Shown here in pieces: positions 34,395 to 47,278 of a stretch of 64,000 bases of DNA. Every line of letters starts with the position of its first letter. Within the stretch, counting starts at the first letter, position 1. The stretch is from the NCBI RefSeq assembly GCF_947179165.1, contig NC_077240.1:3851501-3915500 (forward strand). The letters run 5' to 3'. Origin of the DNA: Solanum dulcamara. Taxonomy: Eukaryota > Streptophyta > Magnoliopsida > Solanales > Solanaceae. The position numbers and the translations under genes are program-made. The notes beneath the pieces were generated by a model. The model saw only the letters and a program-made list of their open reading frames with translations, was not told the DNA's origin and did not search any database.

Positions 34395-34615
34395 TTTCTC
34401 GCAATAGCTATAAAACGGCTTTATATCAGGTATAATTGGTTAAAGCGGACACCCAACTATGAAAAAGCCTCCTTTCTAAATCTAATTTTTTTGTCCTTTT
34501 ATTTCCTGAGGCAAATCAGCCCTGGCTCTTTTCATAATACTTGGTCTCTCATAAAGCTACCTGCTGGTAAGAAAGCAATTGACTGCAGGTGGGTCTACAA
34601 AGTAAAACACAGCTG

Positions 34616-35599
34616 AAAATAAAAACAAAATTTAAATAGAAACTTTAGAGGTTTATTTTATTGAATCTAACATCACCAATCAAAACACAATAAAAGTAAA
34701 ACAAAATTAGAAGCAGCACATGAATATAGAAATCTCGAATTTACGAATATCATTCAACATAAATTGATGGTCAACATTAGCTGCCCAACGAAATCTCGAA
34801 TTACATATAATCCAGACAAATCATCAAAACAAGAGCCTAAGATGTCACTTTCCATTTTCTTTTAATTTTCTTCATTAAGAAAAGGGGACAACTTGGGTCA
34901 CACAAGTTAATGGACAATATTGGTTACCCCACCAAAAATAAATTTAGCGTTAGTATACCATATACCAATACCATATGTGATTTTAGTGCAATTAATTTTC
35001 GTTTTAAAATATCCCAGGGTAGTTGAATTAGTGTGGCAGTCAACAAATGATATTTCATTAGACAGGTCAAAGATTGATTTTTCCTACTAATATTTTCTTT
35101 TAAATATAAGTATTCTCACTTTCATAAATACTTTATTTTGTCTCAATTTATATGAGGAGATTGAGAATATAATGGTCAAGATACTTATTTTTTAATTATG
35201 AATTTAGATGTAAATTCTTTCATATTTAAAAATAAAAAAATTATAATACTACAAGTTAATATAATTAAAATTTCAAAATATTAAAAAAAATAAAAATACT
35301 GATACCATAGATTTTCATGTATTAATAATACACTCCTCAATACATAATAGAGTCACATAACATGAAAAATTGTACCAAATAAAATACTACTAATATATAA
35401 AGCTAATGCATACATTATTTTTGCTAATTTTATAATATAATATAATTGAATTTTTTGTGTTATCACACCACTAAAGATTGATGAAGTGATATCTCAAATT
35501 TAAATCATGAAAAAATGCGATTTTTATTATAAATAACGTAAATTCTAAATCGGAAATAAGTAAGGCGAAAGTTTGGGCAGTTGTGCTCTGTTTCCAAAT
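34616..35599. other. Intergenic DNA upstream of the WSD gene
   Basis: AT-rich with no gene. A candidate TATA box, TATATAA, lies at 35394-35400, about 200 bp before the start codon. Confidence 0.4.
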
Positions 35600-36590
35600 A
35601 TGACGATGACAGAGAGAGAGGAGCCTTTGACGCCGGCCGGCCGATTATTCATCCAGCCGGAGATGGACCAAGTCATCAATTGCGCCATTTCCATCGACGA
35701 TCCAATCGACGTTGACGCCGTCAAATTGGAAATAAGCAATTCCATATTAGTTAAACATCCTAGATTCTCCAGCATCATGGTCAAAGACTCATGTAGCCGC
35801 GAAAGATGGCGTAAAACTGAAGTTAACGTGGATGATCACTTCATTATCCGCCGTGAACCACTCACTGATGATCCTTCAGTTTCCGATGAAGATGCCGTTA
35901 ACGATTACGTAGCGGATCTCTGTGTTTCGACTCCGCTTAGTTTAACGAAGCCCCTTTGGGAATTTCATCTTCTCTTAGCTCATAATTGTGCCGTTTTGAG
36001 ACTTCATCATGCTCTTGGTGATGGAATTTCACTTATGTCCATGTTCATGTCTTGTTGCCGGAGAGCCGATGATCCTAATCAGCGCCCGACAACTCATGGT
36101 ATTTCCTTTCTAGGACTATCTCATTTAAAAGTTTTAACGCTTTGCAAAATTTGGTCTATTGAAAATGTTTATGTCAAAAAAATTGCGCCGGTAGAGTGTT
36201 CTGATATCATATTAAATTACGTGTTTAATTATTTCATCTAAAAATAAATTGTTAAATATAATATTTTTGTTTTAATTTACTTAATTATATTTTCGATAGG
36301 GGTTGGGACTTCGAGTTCATCAAATGATCGCAAGGTATGGAGCTTGTTGAAGAAGTTGTTGAAGGTGATATGGTACACGTTGGTGTATGTTATAGAGTTT
36401 GGTTTGAGGAGTTTGTGGTTGAAGGATAAGAGGACAGCCATAAGCGGCGGAGCTGGAGTTGAGCTATGGCCGCGGAAACTGGCGACGGCCAAGTTCAAGA
36501 TTGACGACATGAAGACGGTTAAAAATGCCATCGCTAATGCTGTGAGTTAATTTCTTCTACACCTCTAATTAATCTCATGCCGTTGGATTG

Positions 36591-36624
<34 letters not shown>

Positions 36625-39600
36625 CGTTTCAAAATACGTGATAATTCTACCTTGGACAAGAAAATCAAGCATTGCTTTAAAGATTTCAGGCAATTTTTTT
36701 TAATAAAGATAAAATTAAACTAACTTTATTAATGTCTTTTGATTATATAAAATATACAACAACAACCCAGTGAAATCCCACAACATGGAGTCTGCGGAGG
36801 GTAGAATGTACGCAGACCTTACTCCTACACGGCTGTTTCCTGGAGACCCTCGGCTCAGTAAAAGCATAAATGCATAAAAAATATTAGATAAGAATAGAAA
36901 ATTAAAAGCTTTATGAGAAAAATAACAAACAAATAACGAATAGATAACAAATAAATAAATACAAATAACAAATAACGATTAAATAAATAATGAAAGCGTC
37001 ACAGGTAAAATTGATTATATAAAATATATAAAAAATAAAATACCATTTATTTTAAAATAAAAAAATTATTTTCATTATAATTTGATTGCATCGATTGAAT
37101 TGAGAGTTTATTTAATAGTTCACGGCCACAGATGCGGAAATTAAGATTTTTTCCATGCCATGTGCTTATATTATTTTTATTATTATGTAATTATAATTAA
37201 TTAATTTATATATTTATTTTATTTAATTATTGAATAATGAATTACCGAGATCATGTGACCAATCTCATATAACGACTTCCCAATAAATTTAAAGCCATTT
37301 ACATCACGAAACTAGAGGGAATGCTGGCATAAGATAAATTATTCTACTTTAGATGATAAGCTTAAAGTCTTATTCATATGCATTAATATTCACGTCTTCT
37401 TGTCAGCCTTTCTAAGCGACTAGCTTAGTGAGCCTTATTCACATGAATTAATTTTGCTTTTTCATTTATTTTTATTTGTTCAATTTAAAAATATTAAAAA
37501 TAATGAATTATTTCATATTTATTGTTAAGTATTTATTATTAAAATATTACTATATTATTTTGTCTATACACTTTTAGTAAATTGATTGATTAGTTAGTTG
37601 TTCTTTTCTATATTAGGGAGAATCAGTTAGGAAAGTAATCCTTCCCGTTATTTTAATTGTCATACACTCATACTACTTGTTTTTTACACTTCTCTTTTGA
37701 AAAATTATTTTAAAATATAATATAATAATCTTTTTATTTTATTTTATTTTTTCTTTCACTATATTAATTTCTATGATAAAGATAGAAAAAGTAATGCAAA
37801 ATTCAATCCATAGACAAGTAACTGAATCTGTTTTAATTTTTCCAACTAACGTATATAATAAATCAATTATTCTTAATAATTACGACAATTAAAAATGAAC
37901 CAAATGAGTAATTGTGGCATCAAAAGTTTAGAGACGTCATTTCCTAGCTAGAACTAGTGGTGATAAGAAAAAAAAAGAAAAAAAAGCAGAACTTGTGGCC
38001 GTGGAGGTTGGGCAAAGCATATAAAACAATCTATTTCGTTCATTTTTATTTTCTTGATAAACATTGTGTACGGATTAGTTTACGAGTACTTTGAATAATT
38101 TTACAAGACATTTTCTATCTCTCATCAATAACAAAAATTGGATAACATTATTTATTAAAATCAAGACAAATGAGAAGAGATCACTTAATACTTCAGTCTT
38201 TTCTCAATTCAATAAAAGTTTTTAAAAGAAAAAGCCCTCAGCTTTATTAAGGAGTTTATTCTTCCTTTTTTTTCCCCTCTCCGTTCAGTTTCATGTTAGC
38301 GTATTCATTTCTTCTTCCTCTTTTTTTTTTCCACTCTATTCTGTTTCACGACAAATTAATAGTTCCTACATCACAAAAAACGTATTGATTTCTTCTTTCT
38401 CTATTTTTCCCAACCCTAGAAAATATTTTTTCTAAAAAAAACAAGTTAATTTTATCCTACGTACCAAATACAAAAAAATAACAAAACATTTTTCAACTAA
38501 TAGTTTCTTTCGTGCCCAACGCACCGCTTGTCAAGTTGTGATTCACGGCTGTCAAGTTTGAGGAAAAGTCATATGTTAATAACTACAATGAGCCCCACAA
38601 GAGATCACCCCAAGCAAATGACGTGGCCTATCCTCTCTTTTCGTTTCTTTTTTATTTATTAGTATTATTTTTAGAGATAACTATCAAAAATACATATAAA
38701 TTATTCTTTTTTGAGTTTCATACGCTATTGAAAATGTGAGTTTCATATCTAAATTATCACTTATTCGTTTGAGAAATACACCTGGTGTGTGTAATACACT
38801 TTCTTTACTCTCTCTATATTTTGAAAAACATTTGACACATGGATAAAATATTTCATCTTAACAAAAATTAGATAAACTATTAATATTAGTTAAAAGTTGA
38901 TGATTAAAGTATTTTTATCCAAAAAAAAAGAAATTATTTTTTTTAAAAATAAAATTTAAAATACTTTGTTCACGCACTGCACCACCTCCCCCACCCCCTC
39001 CCATAATCCCTGTCCTTCTATTTTTAAATTTTTTTATTATAAAATATTTTAAAAAAATTCATACTTCACACCATCCCCCACCCCTTCCTAAAAAATATTG
39101 TTATTTTTATTTTAAAATAAAATCCCTCCGCTCTTCATTTATATTGTTTTTTAATATTTTTCTCGTTTTGTGTTAGATATGTATATATATTGTTGGAGAA
39201 ATATTTTTTCCTACTTGCCTACCGAATATAACAGAAATAAAAATTTTATTTTAAGAAAAGTCTTGCGGCAAGTAAAAAATACTTTCCTAAAATCATATAT
39301 ATATATCACAAAACAAGAAAAAAAAATGAAAGTGAAGGGTTAGGTAAGAAGGGGTAGAATTTTTGTTTTAAAAATAAATAAATAAAAATATCTAAATTAT
39401 TATTTGAGGGACGGAGATGAAGTACGAATTTTTTTAAAAAATTTATAAAAAAATTAATAAATAAAAATAAAAATAAAAATTTGAGGGGGGGGGGGTAGGG
39501 TATGGTGAGAGAAAGTAGTGGAGTGAAGTAAGAAAAATATTTATATTTTATTTTATATTTTTTTTGGGCGGGAGATAATTATACTTTAATCTTAATTTTA

Positions 39601-41281
39601 ACTAATTCTAATAATTTATTTAATTTTTGTTAGGATGGAATGTTTTGTCCATGTGGAGTATAATATGACAATTTTTTTTAAATGGAAGAGAGAAGTGTGT
39701 TTCTCAAACTAATAAGTGATAATTTATGTATGAAATCCATACTCCCAAAAGTATGAAACTAAAAAAAAGAGTGATAATTCAAGTGTGTTTTTGACACTTA
39801 TCTTTTATTTTTATGTATATTAAATTCTCCAAATTTTCATATTGAGGACCGACCATGGTTCTCAACCTCAGCTTATACTAGACTAGATATATCAAGAGCC
39901 CGTTTGGATTGACCGAAAAAAGTAGTTTTTAAGTTAAAAAAATAAAAAGTCAAACTTAAATATTTTAAGTCAATTTTAAATTTGTCAAACATTCTCAAAA
40001 ATTAATTTGACCAACTTTTAAGTCAATCCAAACAAACTCTAAATATACTAATAAATTTGCAACTGCTTAACTGATTTCTTAATTCTGTAGACTATCAACG
40101 ATGTCCTCTTTGGAATCATTTCACGTGGGCTCTCTAGGTACCTGGATCTGCGTTCACCCAAAGGTATATAAAAACAACTCCTTTAATCACACCTACTTAA
40201 TTCTCCTAATATCTATATCCTTCGTTCAATAAGGGTTGATTGCTCAGATGATCAGTCAACTAATAATTATTATCTCAATACATTTACAGCTATGAAAGAA
40301 GGGTTTCAGATGACTGGAGTTGCCATGATCAATTTAAGAAAACAATCTGGATTACAGGTGAAACATTAAGTTTCCCAAATATAAAATGCAGCAAATAGAA
40401 TTTTGTTAGACAGTAATAATATCAAACGTTTTATATTTATATTTCCAGGACATTTCAGAGCTGATGAAGAGCAAATCGGGAGCACGGTGGGGTAACAAAT
40501 TTGGGATGCTACTGTTACCAGTTTATTATCACAAAGGAGGAAGTGATCCATTGCAGTTTGTAAAGAGAGCTAAAACAATGATAGACAAGAAAAAGTTATC
40601 ACTAGAGGGTCCTTGCTCCTACAAAATTGGAGACTTTATCATGTCCTTTTTTGGTCCTAAGGTACACTATTTACTATATAATTAGAGGTGTCATAAAGTC
40701 AAACCTCAAAATGAGTCAAGTTAAGTTAATAAACGAGTCATAACCCAACTCATTTAAACTTTGGGGGTCTGAAAATGGATTGATTTTGTCATTCTAAATT
40801 GTTGTCTCTACGTGTGGGCTGTGGCTGCCATTTTTTGAGTTACCATACTTATTCTACTGTTTTATGTTTGTGGTGTGTAGCTAGCTAGCTTGCTCAACTA
40901 CAGAATTATTAGCAATACAACTTTCACAATCTCAAATGTGATCGGCCCTCAAGAGGATATCACCTTCGGAGGGAACCACATATCATCTGTTAGAGTCACT
41001 TCTACTGCCCTGCCCCATGTAAGTTTCTTAACGTATTGACTTGTCTACATCAACTTTACCAGTTAAGCCACGACTCTTCTTCGTCTCTAAATGTGCCTAT
41101 ATGGGTATATTTTATATTAATGCAGGCAATCACAATGCACATGGTGAGCTATGCAGGAAGAGCTGACATGCAAATATTGGTGGCCAAAGACATCATCCCT
41201 GATCCCAAAGTTCTAGCCAAGTGTTTTCAGGATGCCTTACTGGAAATGAAGGAAGCTGCTCAAGCTGTTGCCAAAGATTAA
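35600..41281 (+). CDS. Wax ester synthase/diacylglycerol acyltransferase (WSD1-type), seven exons, 462 aa
   Basis: Exons: 35600-36098, 36300-36541, 40091-40163, 40290-40357, 40449-40661, 40881-41018 and 41126-41281 (TAA); GT-AG junctions, phases consistent, 1,389 nt. The enzyme esterifies fatty acyl-CoA to a fatty alcohol or diacylglycerol at the ER. The catalytic motif HHALGDG is at 136-142. PLWEFHLL (118-125), TINDVLFGIISRGLSRYL, NLRKQSGLQ and NTTFTISNVIGPQEDI are family blocks. The N-terminal (WES_acyltransf) and C-terminal (DUF1298) domains are both complete. Start: the ATG at 35600; another ATG lies two codons on, and the upstream extension begins with a non-ATG codon. Intron 2 is 3.5 kb and full of repeats. 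Three AG words 4 nt apart (40880, 40884, 40888) precede exon 6; only the first keeps frame. Confidence 0.93.
36592..36621. repeat. (TA)n microsatellite in WSD intron 2
   Basis: About 15 uninterrupted AT dinucleotides shortly after the exon 2 donor site. Confidence 0.9.
36739..37028 (-). mobile_element. 254-bp 5'-truncated RTE-LINE tail with 18-bp target duplication
   Basis: TTGATTATATAAAATATA occurs perfectly at 36739-36756 and 37011-37028. The insert (36757-37010), read on the minus strand, starts inside the LINE 3' UTR (TTGTTATTTGT-rich), then GCATTTATGCTTTTACTGAGC, GTAGGAGTAAGGTCTGCG and finally GGGATTTCACTGGGTTGTTG. It is the same family as 4387-4530 and 6275-7154. It lies in WSD intron 2, antisense to the gene. 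Confidence 0.88.
38676..39802. mobile_element. Long inverted repeat (foldback-type element) in WSD intron 2
   Basis: The left end GATAACTATCAAAAATACA (38676) is matched by the reverse complement of the right end (39802 leftward: GATAAGTGTCAAAAACACA). The match continues inward through GTTTCATA, AAATTATCACTTATT, (A/G)CACATGGA, CTAACAAAAATTA(A/G)ATAAA, a CCCC-rich block paired with the GGGGGG run at 39484, and finally GGAGAAATATTTTTTCCTAC / GTAGG...ATATTTCTCC near 39210-39260. The arms are about 530-560 bp each with a short loop. No ORF. Target duplication unclear. Confidence 0.75.
39895..40041. mobile_element. Short MITE in WSD intron 2
   Basis: Inverted ends AGAGCCCGTTTGGATTGAC (39895) and GTCAATCCAAACAAACTCT (to 40040), with AGTTTTTAAGTTAAAAA / TTTTTAAG..AACTTTTAAGT inner pairing. 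About 147 bp. The CGTTTGGATTGA end type is common among Solanum MITEs. Confidence 0.6.
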
Positions 41282-41829
41282 AGGATATAACTTATACACA
41301 TCGACACGTAAAGAACTCTTTTTCTTACACTATCATTGTAATTTAGGAAGGATATGTAATTTAGAGGTACCGTTACTTGTAAAAGAGTTGAGACAGAAGT
41401 TCCTGTCTTACTCTTTGTTGTTATTATTGGACTGTAAATTACTCCTAATGAATTGGCGCACATTCATTGAGGCCCCTTTCTGAGTATTTCTTCTTTCTTC
41501 CTTCCAATTCCTGTTCTCCCCTTCTTGATTCTACAACAACATACCCAATGTAATCTCACAAGTGGGGTATGGGGATGGTAGACATAGAGAGGTTATATAG
41601 ACCTTCGGCTTAAAAAAGGTTCTTGCAACATTAAGCAAATAAACAGAGGCTTTTATTACATAAGTACATACAGAGCACACTCAAAAAAGTCCATGAAGGC
41701 AAGTAAGTGAATCAATATCCAGGCTGCAGATGCATACCTTACAAGATGATACAAATATCTATGTGCATTATGTGTGATCAAACCAAAAACTGCATGCTGA
41801 GAAGTAAAAACCTGAGTTTCTTGCACCGA
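41282..41829. other. Convergent 3' flanks of the WSD and FPP genes
   Basis: Both genes point toward this 550-bp stretch. It includes the WSD 3' UTR, a truncated retroposon tail (41532-41640) and the FPP 3' UTR. No additional gene. Confidence 0.5.
41532..41640 (-). mobile_element. Truncated SINE/LINE tail, second family
   Basis: On the minus strand it ends CCCCACTTGTGAGATTACATTGGGTATGTTGTTGTAG. Upstream words AAGCCGAAGGTCTATATAACC and CCATCCCCATACCCC resemble the common Solanaceae AGACCCCACTTGTGGGATTACACTGGGTATGTTGTTG tail. It differs from the tail family of 4387-4530 in the GGGTATG end. No target duplication was found. Confidence 0.65.
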
Positions 41830-44800
41830 CTAGAAAGCTTCAATGGCTAAAGGAAAGGCTCTTTTCTTGCTTCTTCCATACTTCTTCCTAAGCAAGAGTT
41901 TCCTGAGAAAATTCACCCCTTGCTTCTTGCTCGGCAAAATTACCATAGTTCCAATATTGGGAGATTTAGCTTCAGGCTGTGGGCTTTGTGTCGTGAGAAC
42001 TGTATCAATGGTTCTTAGAGGTTCTTCTAAGTTGGGAGAGTCGAGGTTCTCCTTTTCCACGTCATCCTCATTAAGCATCCGATCAAGTAAAGACATGTGC
42101 TTCCTCATTTTCTTACCGCTGGCATTAGTGTCACCAACTGTATTTTCCTTTGGAGGCAAAGCTAGGGCCTTAATTTGCTTTCCTAGATTCATTATAGTGT
42201 CTTGACACTCAGCCAACTTTGCAGAGGCAGCAGTTATCTCCCATCCCTGCCAATTTGAACAATCATTTCTCTACATGACACAGCAATAAAGTACAAAATA
42301 GCATTCTCCACGATTCTTTTTGTTGGAGGTATTATTGATAAGGTATGGCAGTACCATTAATGCATTCAATTTGTCATGATATAATGAAAAAATATAGCAA
42401 TTACTTATCGAGTTCGACAAGTTATAGCAGTCACTTTTTAACAATTAAAATACTTTTACTAGTTTTAGGCTTTTAGCCATCAAATTAAGCTTTAAGCCTT
42501 TACTTGATCTCGCATACATATTCATAGCAGTGACATGCAACAGTTGACGGAAATCTATTTTGAGTGGATTCCCGAGATCATACAAGTTCCAATACGCGGC
42601 CACCAGCTGTTAACGCAGCTAAAGAACTTTTCTTAGGGCTTGAGGTCACAAATATATAGACAAAAGAAGTAAGAGAGAGGCAATGTCGTCTCTGCCTATC
42701 TGAGATGGAGGGTGGGAGGGGGGAGGATGTTGTAACTAGACAAGAATACCACTCAAAAAACAAACTCAAATTGGCAGAAGAGGAACTCACAGTTTGTTGG
42801 AGCCCTTTTTCTTGATCCACGCCATCCACAGAAGTTGTTTTGGCAGTAATACTGTCAATCAGATATTAGAGAAGTTAGACCCTTTATTCTTTGAAAACTA
42901 CTAATTAAGAACACAAAGTAAAAAGTGATGCATACCTTTCAAGTTGTAGTTGAAGCTCAAGACAAGTTCCTTCCAGCTCTTCACAACAGTGACTTCTATC
43001 TTCCAATTCTACTTGAAGAGAAGATAGCTTTGAAAGTGTTTCATTTAGTTTAACTCTAGTCACACTAAGCTGGGTGTCAAGATCATCATTGATAGATTTC
43101 TGATTTTCGATAAGATCCTCCATCATTCTTTTGGATTCTTTAGCTATCTCCAGTTCAGCTTGTAGGCCTTCAATAATTTGTTGTGATTGCTGAAGTTCAC
43201 TTGCCAAGTTTTCGCACTTGTTCCTCGCTACCTGCAGCTTGACTTGTACATCTTTGTTTGAGGATTTCATACTGTTCATCTCATTTTTCAATCCTTCATT
43301 TTCTGCTTGGAGGATAGGATGCATCTTCTCTGATTCAAATGTAAGACTTTGTATCTTTGGAGATGTCACTGGTGATTTCCAAGTAATGTAACCACTGATG
43401 GGAAGCAGTTCAGAATGACCTACACCGGATGGAGGGATTACATTGTATGAAGCTACTCTAATGTCCTCTATTAGCTCATCGGCACCTTTTTTTGAGACAC
43501 GGCTTTGCTCCATGATTATTTTCAAGATATCATGAAGCCAATTGGAGGATTTCTTCGCCATTGCCTCATTTGAATCACCTGGTCCTACTGGAACTAGTTC
43601 CTTACCAGTCGAGCCCGTCTGGTTTCCATGTGTCTCTATTCTCGAGGAGTCTGATAAAGTGAGACTTGCATCTGAGGGAGGATAAGAACTCTCTATTGTA
43701 GAATCAACAGCAACTATTGCAAGTTTCTCCATTTCAACAAAATCATCCATCAGACACATCTCAGAAACCCCATTCATTTTTGAACAAACACTTTCGTCTC
43801 TCTTGCTCGTGTCATAACTTGATATTGAGGAAGTTTCATATGATAGTGGACTAGCCAGGGCCAGCTCTTTGGAAGCCTTAACAGAAGAAACTAATCCAAG
43901 ATGATGCCCTCCCTGGAAAATCTCAACTTCTTTCCTTGCTAACAACTCTTTCAAAACTCTGTTCTCTCCCTCCAGATTGCACATACGTTCGACCAAACAA
44001 TTGATCTCCTTACGGAGAATGTCAGGATGGCCTTCCGGGGCTTTGTCTTTAGGAATTAAACTTCCAGTTGGGGGATCCGACCTCCTCCTCCTTATGACAG
44101 TCTGATTTTTTTCTTGCATTTCAATTTCATTCTTAACCTTTGACAATGCAACTTGACCTGGCAGCCGCTTGCGAGTTAGAAGACGCAATCTTTGACAATC
44201 TGCTTCCAATTTTCTAATTTTCTTCACATTCTCAAGATGCTGCTTATGTGAGGCATCCAAAGAGCGGTGGCTGAACTCCACCTCTTCATTCCGAATATGG
44301 AACTCCCTCTCAAGCATCTGAAATTCATACCTCAAGAAAGAATTTTCCTTCTCTACAGAATCTAACCTTAACATTAGTGCATTAAACTCTGCTTCCGCCT
44401 GTGCACCGCTCTTGGTTAGTTCTTCAATTATCTGCCCTTTCACGAGAAGTACCTTATTCAGATGACAATTCTCAAAAGTCAAATTTGCATTCCTTTTATT
44501 TGTTTCTGCTAATTTTTCCTCGAACATTTTGTGTGCCTTCTCAAATTCTTTTGATGTCCTCATTTCCGCGTCACGCACTTTTTGCTCCTCTTCTTCCCTG
44601 AGAGAAGCTAATTGCTGCATGTGATCCTTCAGGGCAGTGTTCAAGTGCATTATCCTTTCATTAGCAGCATCTCTCTGGTGTACCGCTTCATCGAGTTCCT
44701 TTTTAAGGCAAAGCACTTCAGCTTCAGCTTTCTTCTGGCCTAAAATAGCATGTCATGTCTTAGAAGGATATAGGTCATTTAGAACTAAGCTTCAAGGGAA

Positions 44801-45561
44801 ACAGAGAGAACGTAAACTCAGAAAGTGTGCATGAGCAATACTAGAAAAACGAAGAAACAAAGTTGTTACCTGCAATAGCTTCTTGTTCCATTTCTGCAGA
44901 CTTTATCAATTGTTCATCTTTAGAATTACACTCATTGAGGGTGGTTGCTAACTTCTCCTCTAATATTTTCAACGATTGCTCCAGATATTCGGTTTCATTT
45001 GGAACTGTCCCTCCCTGGACACAATGATTTTTTTAAAAACCTTGCTAATTTTGCATATAAAACAAGGGCATTACGGATTTACGGGTTAAAAAACTTGCAC
45101 AAGAGCTACTACATTGGAGCTTTAAGATGTAACTTGAGCTAAAACCTCTGTCACACTAAAGTTGAATATGCTGCATCTTTTTTCTTTTTTTTTTGGTATA
45201 AACTTACCACACTCCGGGAGTGTTTACACCCGGCCAATAAATAAATAACACGTCACTTTAGTTAACTACAATTAGTAGTACTTAATCATAATTAACTATC
45301 ATGTGTTTTGCAGATGATCTTAAAATATTACTAATATAAAGAATACTTAATAATATCTTGCTGTCCTCCATTAGGTTCCTAATGTTTACGTCAAATAAAT
45401 TGACCGAGGAATAGCAATGTTATAGAAAACCCAGAAATCAATTGGGGATGTTTAAGTACCTCCATTCTATTTCCTTGCGCGGGATGATCAGATTTGGTGC
45501 TTGAAACAATTGTCTTCTCTGAAGATCGTTTCTTCGGCCATAACCACGACTTCTGGTCCAT
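41830..45561 (-). CDS. Filament-like plant protein (FPP), five coding exons, 842 aa
   Basis: Minus-strand exons: 45561-45460, 45014-44870, 44739-42936, 42851-42791 and 42246-41830 (TAG); 2,529 nt, phases consistent. The start reads MDQKSWLWPKKRSSEKTI, the usual FPP opening. Long coiled coils follow (about residues 40-260), then a Ser-rich middle with the family hallmark MDDFVEMEKLAIVAVDS. After that come SNWLHDILKIIMEQSRVSKK, a second coiled coil, WEITAASAKLAECQDTIMNLGKQIKALA and a basic C-terminus (KLLLRKKYGRSKKRAF). FPPs are plant long coiled-coil proteins; some bind cortical microtubules and the COG2 subunit during xylem wall patterning. The long exon carries most of the protein. A 5' UTR intron is likely. 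FPP identity is confident; the member number is not assigned. Confidence 0.93.
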
Positions 45562-46340
45562 GATTTACTGTCACCATGAAATTCAGTAAAGAATTTCCAG
45601 AGAGCAAATGAGAAAGAATAAAAGAAAAAACAAAGAATCGAATACAATATTTTAAAAAAAAAACTCAGAATCAACCTTTTTAATTAATAAACTACGTATT
45701 AAAAAGCTTTTCTATCTCTAAAGATACTTAAAAACATGAACATTGCTTCTCTGCGAGCAATTCCCAAGTGGAAGCAGTCAAAAACAAATTTCAAATTTCA
45801 TCCTCTCCAACACCCCAATCCCCGGCCCCCCTTGACCAACCCCAACATCCCAAAGAACCCCTTTTCTTGGGAAAAAAAATTCAACATAACCTCCAAAATT
45901 CACAATCTTGTTTTAGCAAAAGTGAAGAAAACAGAGAATAAAAGTCAGTCGTAGTGTAAAATTCTACAGTTTCAACATAACTACGGACACAAGGAGAGAG
46001 AACAATCAAAGGGGAAAACAATGAAAACAACAAAGCTCACTCAGCTACATAAAAACAAAACCATTTTAAAAGTGAAATTAATAAATTAAGTACTCACCAA
46101 GAAGCTCAATATAGCATGCACACAACAGACTACTCTTGAAAGTAACGTCGTTAAGAAAATATTATGCCCATTCAAGACAGAAGTTGAAACTAGATAAATA
46201 AAAGAGTAGCTGTGAGCAGCAAAAATTGCCACCGACAAGTTTACACACTTGGGAAGTGAAATGAAACCAACAGTAGTATATATGTGGGTCACCTTCACTT
46301 TGGCACAAGGGTAAAAATCAAAAGTCAAAAAAAGACTATA
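45562..46340 (-). promoter_or_regulatory. FPP 5' leader with probable UTR intron and promoter
   Basis: On the minus strand, GAGCTTCTTG|GTGAGTAC (about 46092) is a strong donor. GGTGACAG|TAAATCATGG lies just before the start codon and makes a fitting acceptor, giving a leader intron of roughly 45568-46091. A TATA-like CATATATACTACT lies near 46280. A transcript start around 46240 is inferred only. Confidence 0.4.
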
Positions 46341-47278
46341 AAAGTAGCAGAGCTAGAGTAAGATAAAGTTTTTATTGAAGGGTCCATTCATTGACAAATA
46401 ACAGTTGTTGCTCTCTAATAATGTCTGATGAATACGTTACACTTTCACGACATGCAAGGCATATACACTACTGTACTAGTTTCCCCATCTGTGACTCTCA
46501 ACATCACCATCCATTCAATATTAACCATATCATATTGTAGTACTATTTTTACTTTTAATCCATATCATATCGAGGAGATAGGGGGTCAAGAGAATTGATT
46601 GTTGCATAATGATTTTGTCCCTTTATGGTATTATTCTATATATTTTCCTTGGTATTTAAAGGCTAAAAGAAGCATCTTGTCTTACCTTTGCTTTGAAAAA
46701 TATCATTTTGTGGTCCCTTTTACTTAGTAAAGGTATCAAATTGGAGATCATGGTTTTCTCTTTTTCCTCGTCGCTTGTGTTACTTTGATCTTTGTTAATT
46801 ATAGCTTTTAATCATCTTTATTCCATTTGGTTAATTATAATATAGTGCTTTGTGTTATCTGAAATGAAAGCAAACAAATAGGAAAAAGTATCACTTACCT
46901 TAGTGGGTTATGACTTATGAGCAGAGATAATCATCGCTTACCAACTACACTAACTATATTTGTTTAATTGATAGGATAATTGCTACTTTTCCTTTTATTA
47001 TGCCTTTAAACAATACCATTTTATTCCCTCTTTATTGTTAAGGAAGGTAACACACCACAACTAAGTATAAAGCACGTGATGTAATCACAAGCAAAACATA
47101 AGACTTTCTTCTTATCTTTTGAATTCTGTCATAAGTAAGATGGGTAATAATTAGTGTAAACCATCCTCTATCAATTTGTTTCTTAGGGTGTGTTTCGTAC
47201 CAAGGAAAATGCCTTAAAAGAAAACAAGTGATTAATTTTAAATTTTTTCCTGATGATTGATAAGTAAGCAAAGTATAT
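46341..47278. other. Intergenic DNA, no gene recognised
   Basis: About 0.9 kb, AT-rich, with no supported gene or element. Confidence 0.45.

Larger units (their letters stand above)
32530..34615 (+). mobile_element. Truncated Ty1-copia retrotransposon lacking a 3' LTR
   Basis: The 5' LTR is about 32530-32804 (TGTTCAGTTAG...CCTTAACA). The primer site TGGTATCAGAGC (32805-32816) abuts it. A gag start (from 33063) is broken by stops near 33195 and 33312. It continues in 33319-33520 (WTKLEDRYDQTNEEKLYQVQ, then TTYYTRMK). Gag then jumps through a 130-bp foreign segment to the integrase C-terminus. The RT start is split by about 150 bp of other DNA (34395-34540) before ending at DCRWVYKVK (about 34610). 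No downstream LTR was found. Confidence 0.85.

Noticed and set aside
32530..34615. Possible endogenous pararetrovirus
   Set aside because: Primer site, gag core and integrase blocks are those of Ty1-copia; no movement-protein or caulimovirus motif was seen anywhere in the window.
35573..35599. Upstream extension of the WSD frame to a TTG codon
   Set aside because: Not an ATG; the ATG at 35600 gives the usual N-terminus length.
41843..42205. 120-codon plus-strand open frame
   Set aside because: Antisense shadow of the last FPP exon; no motifs.
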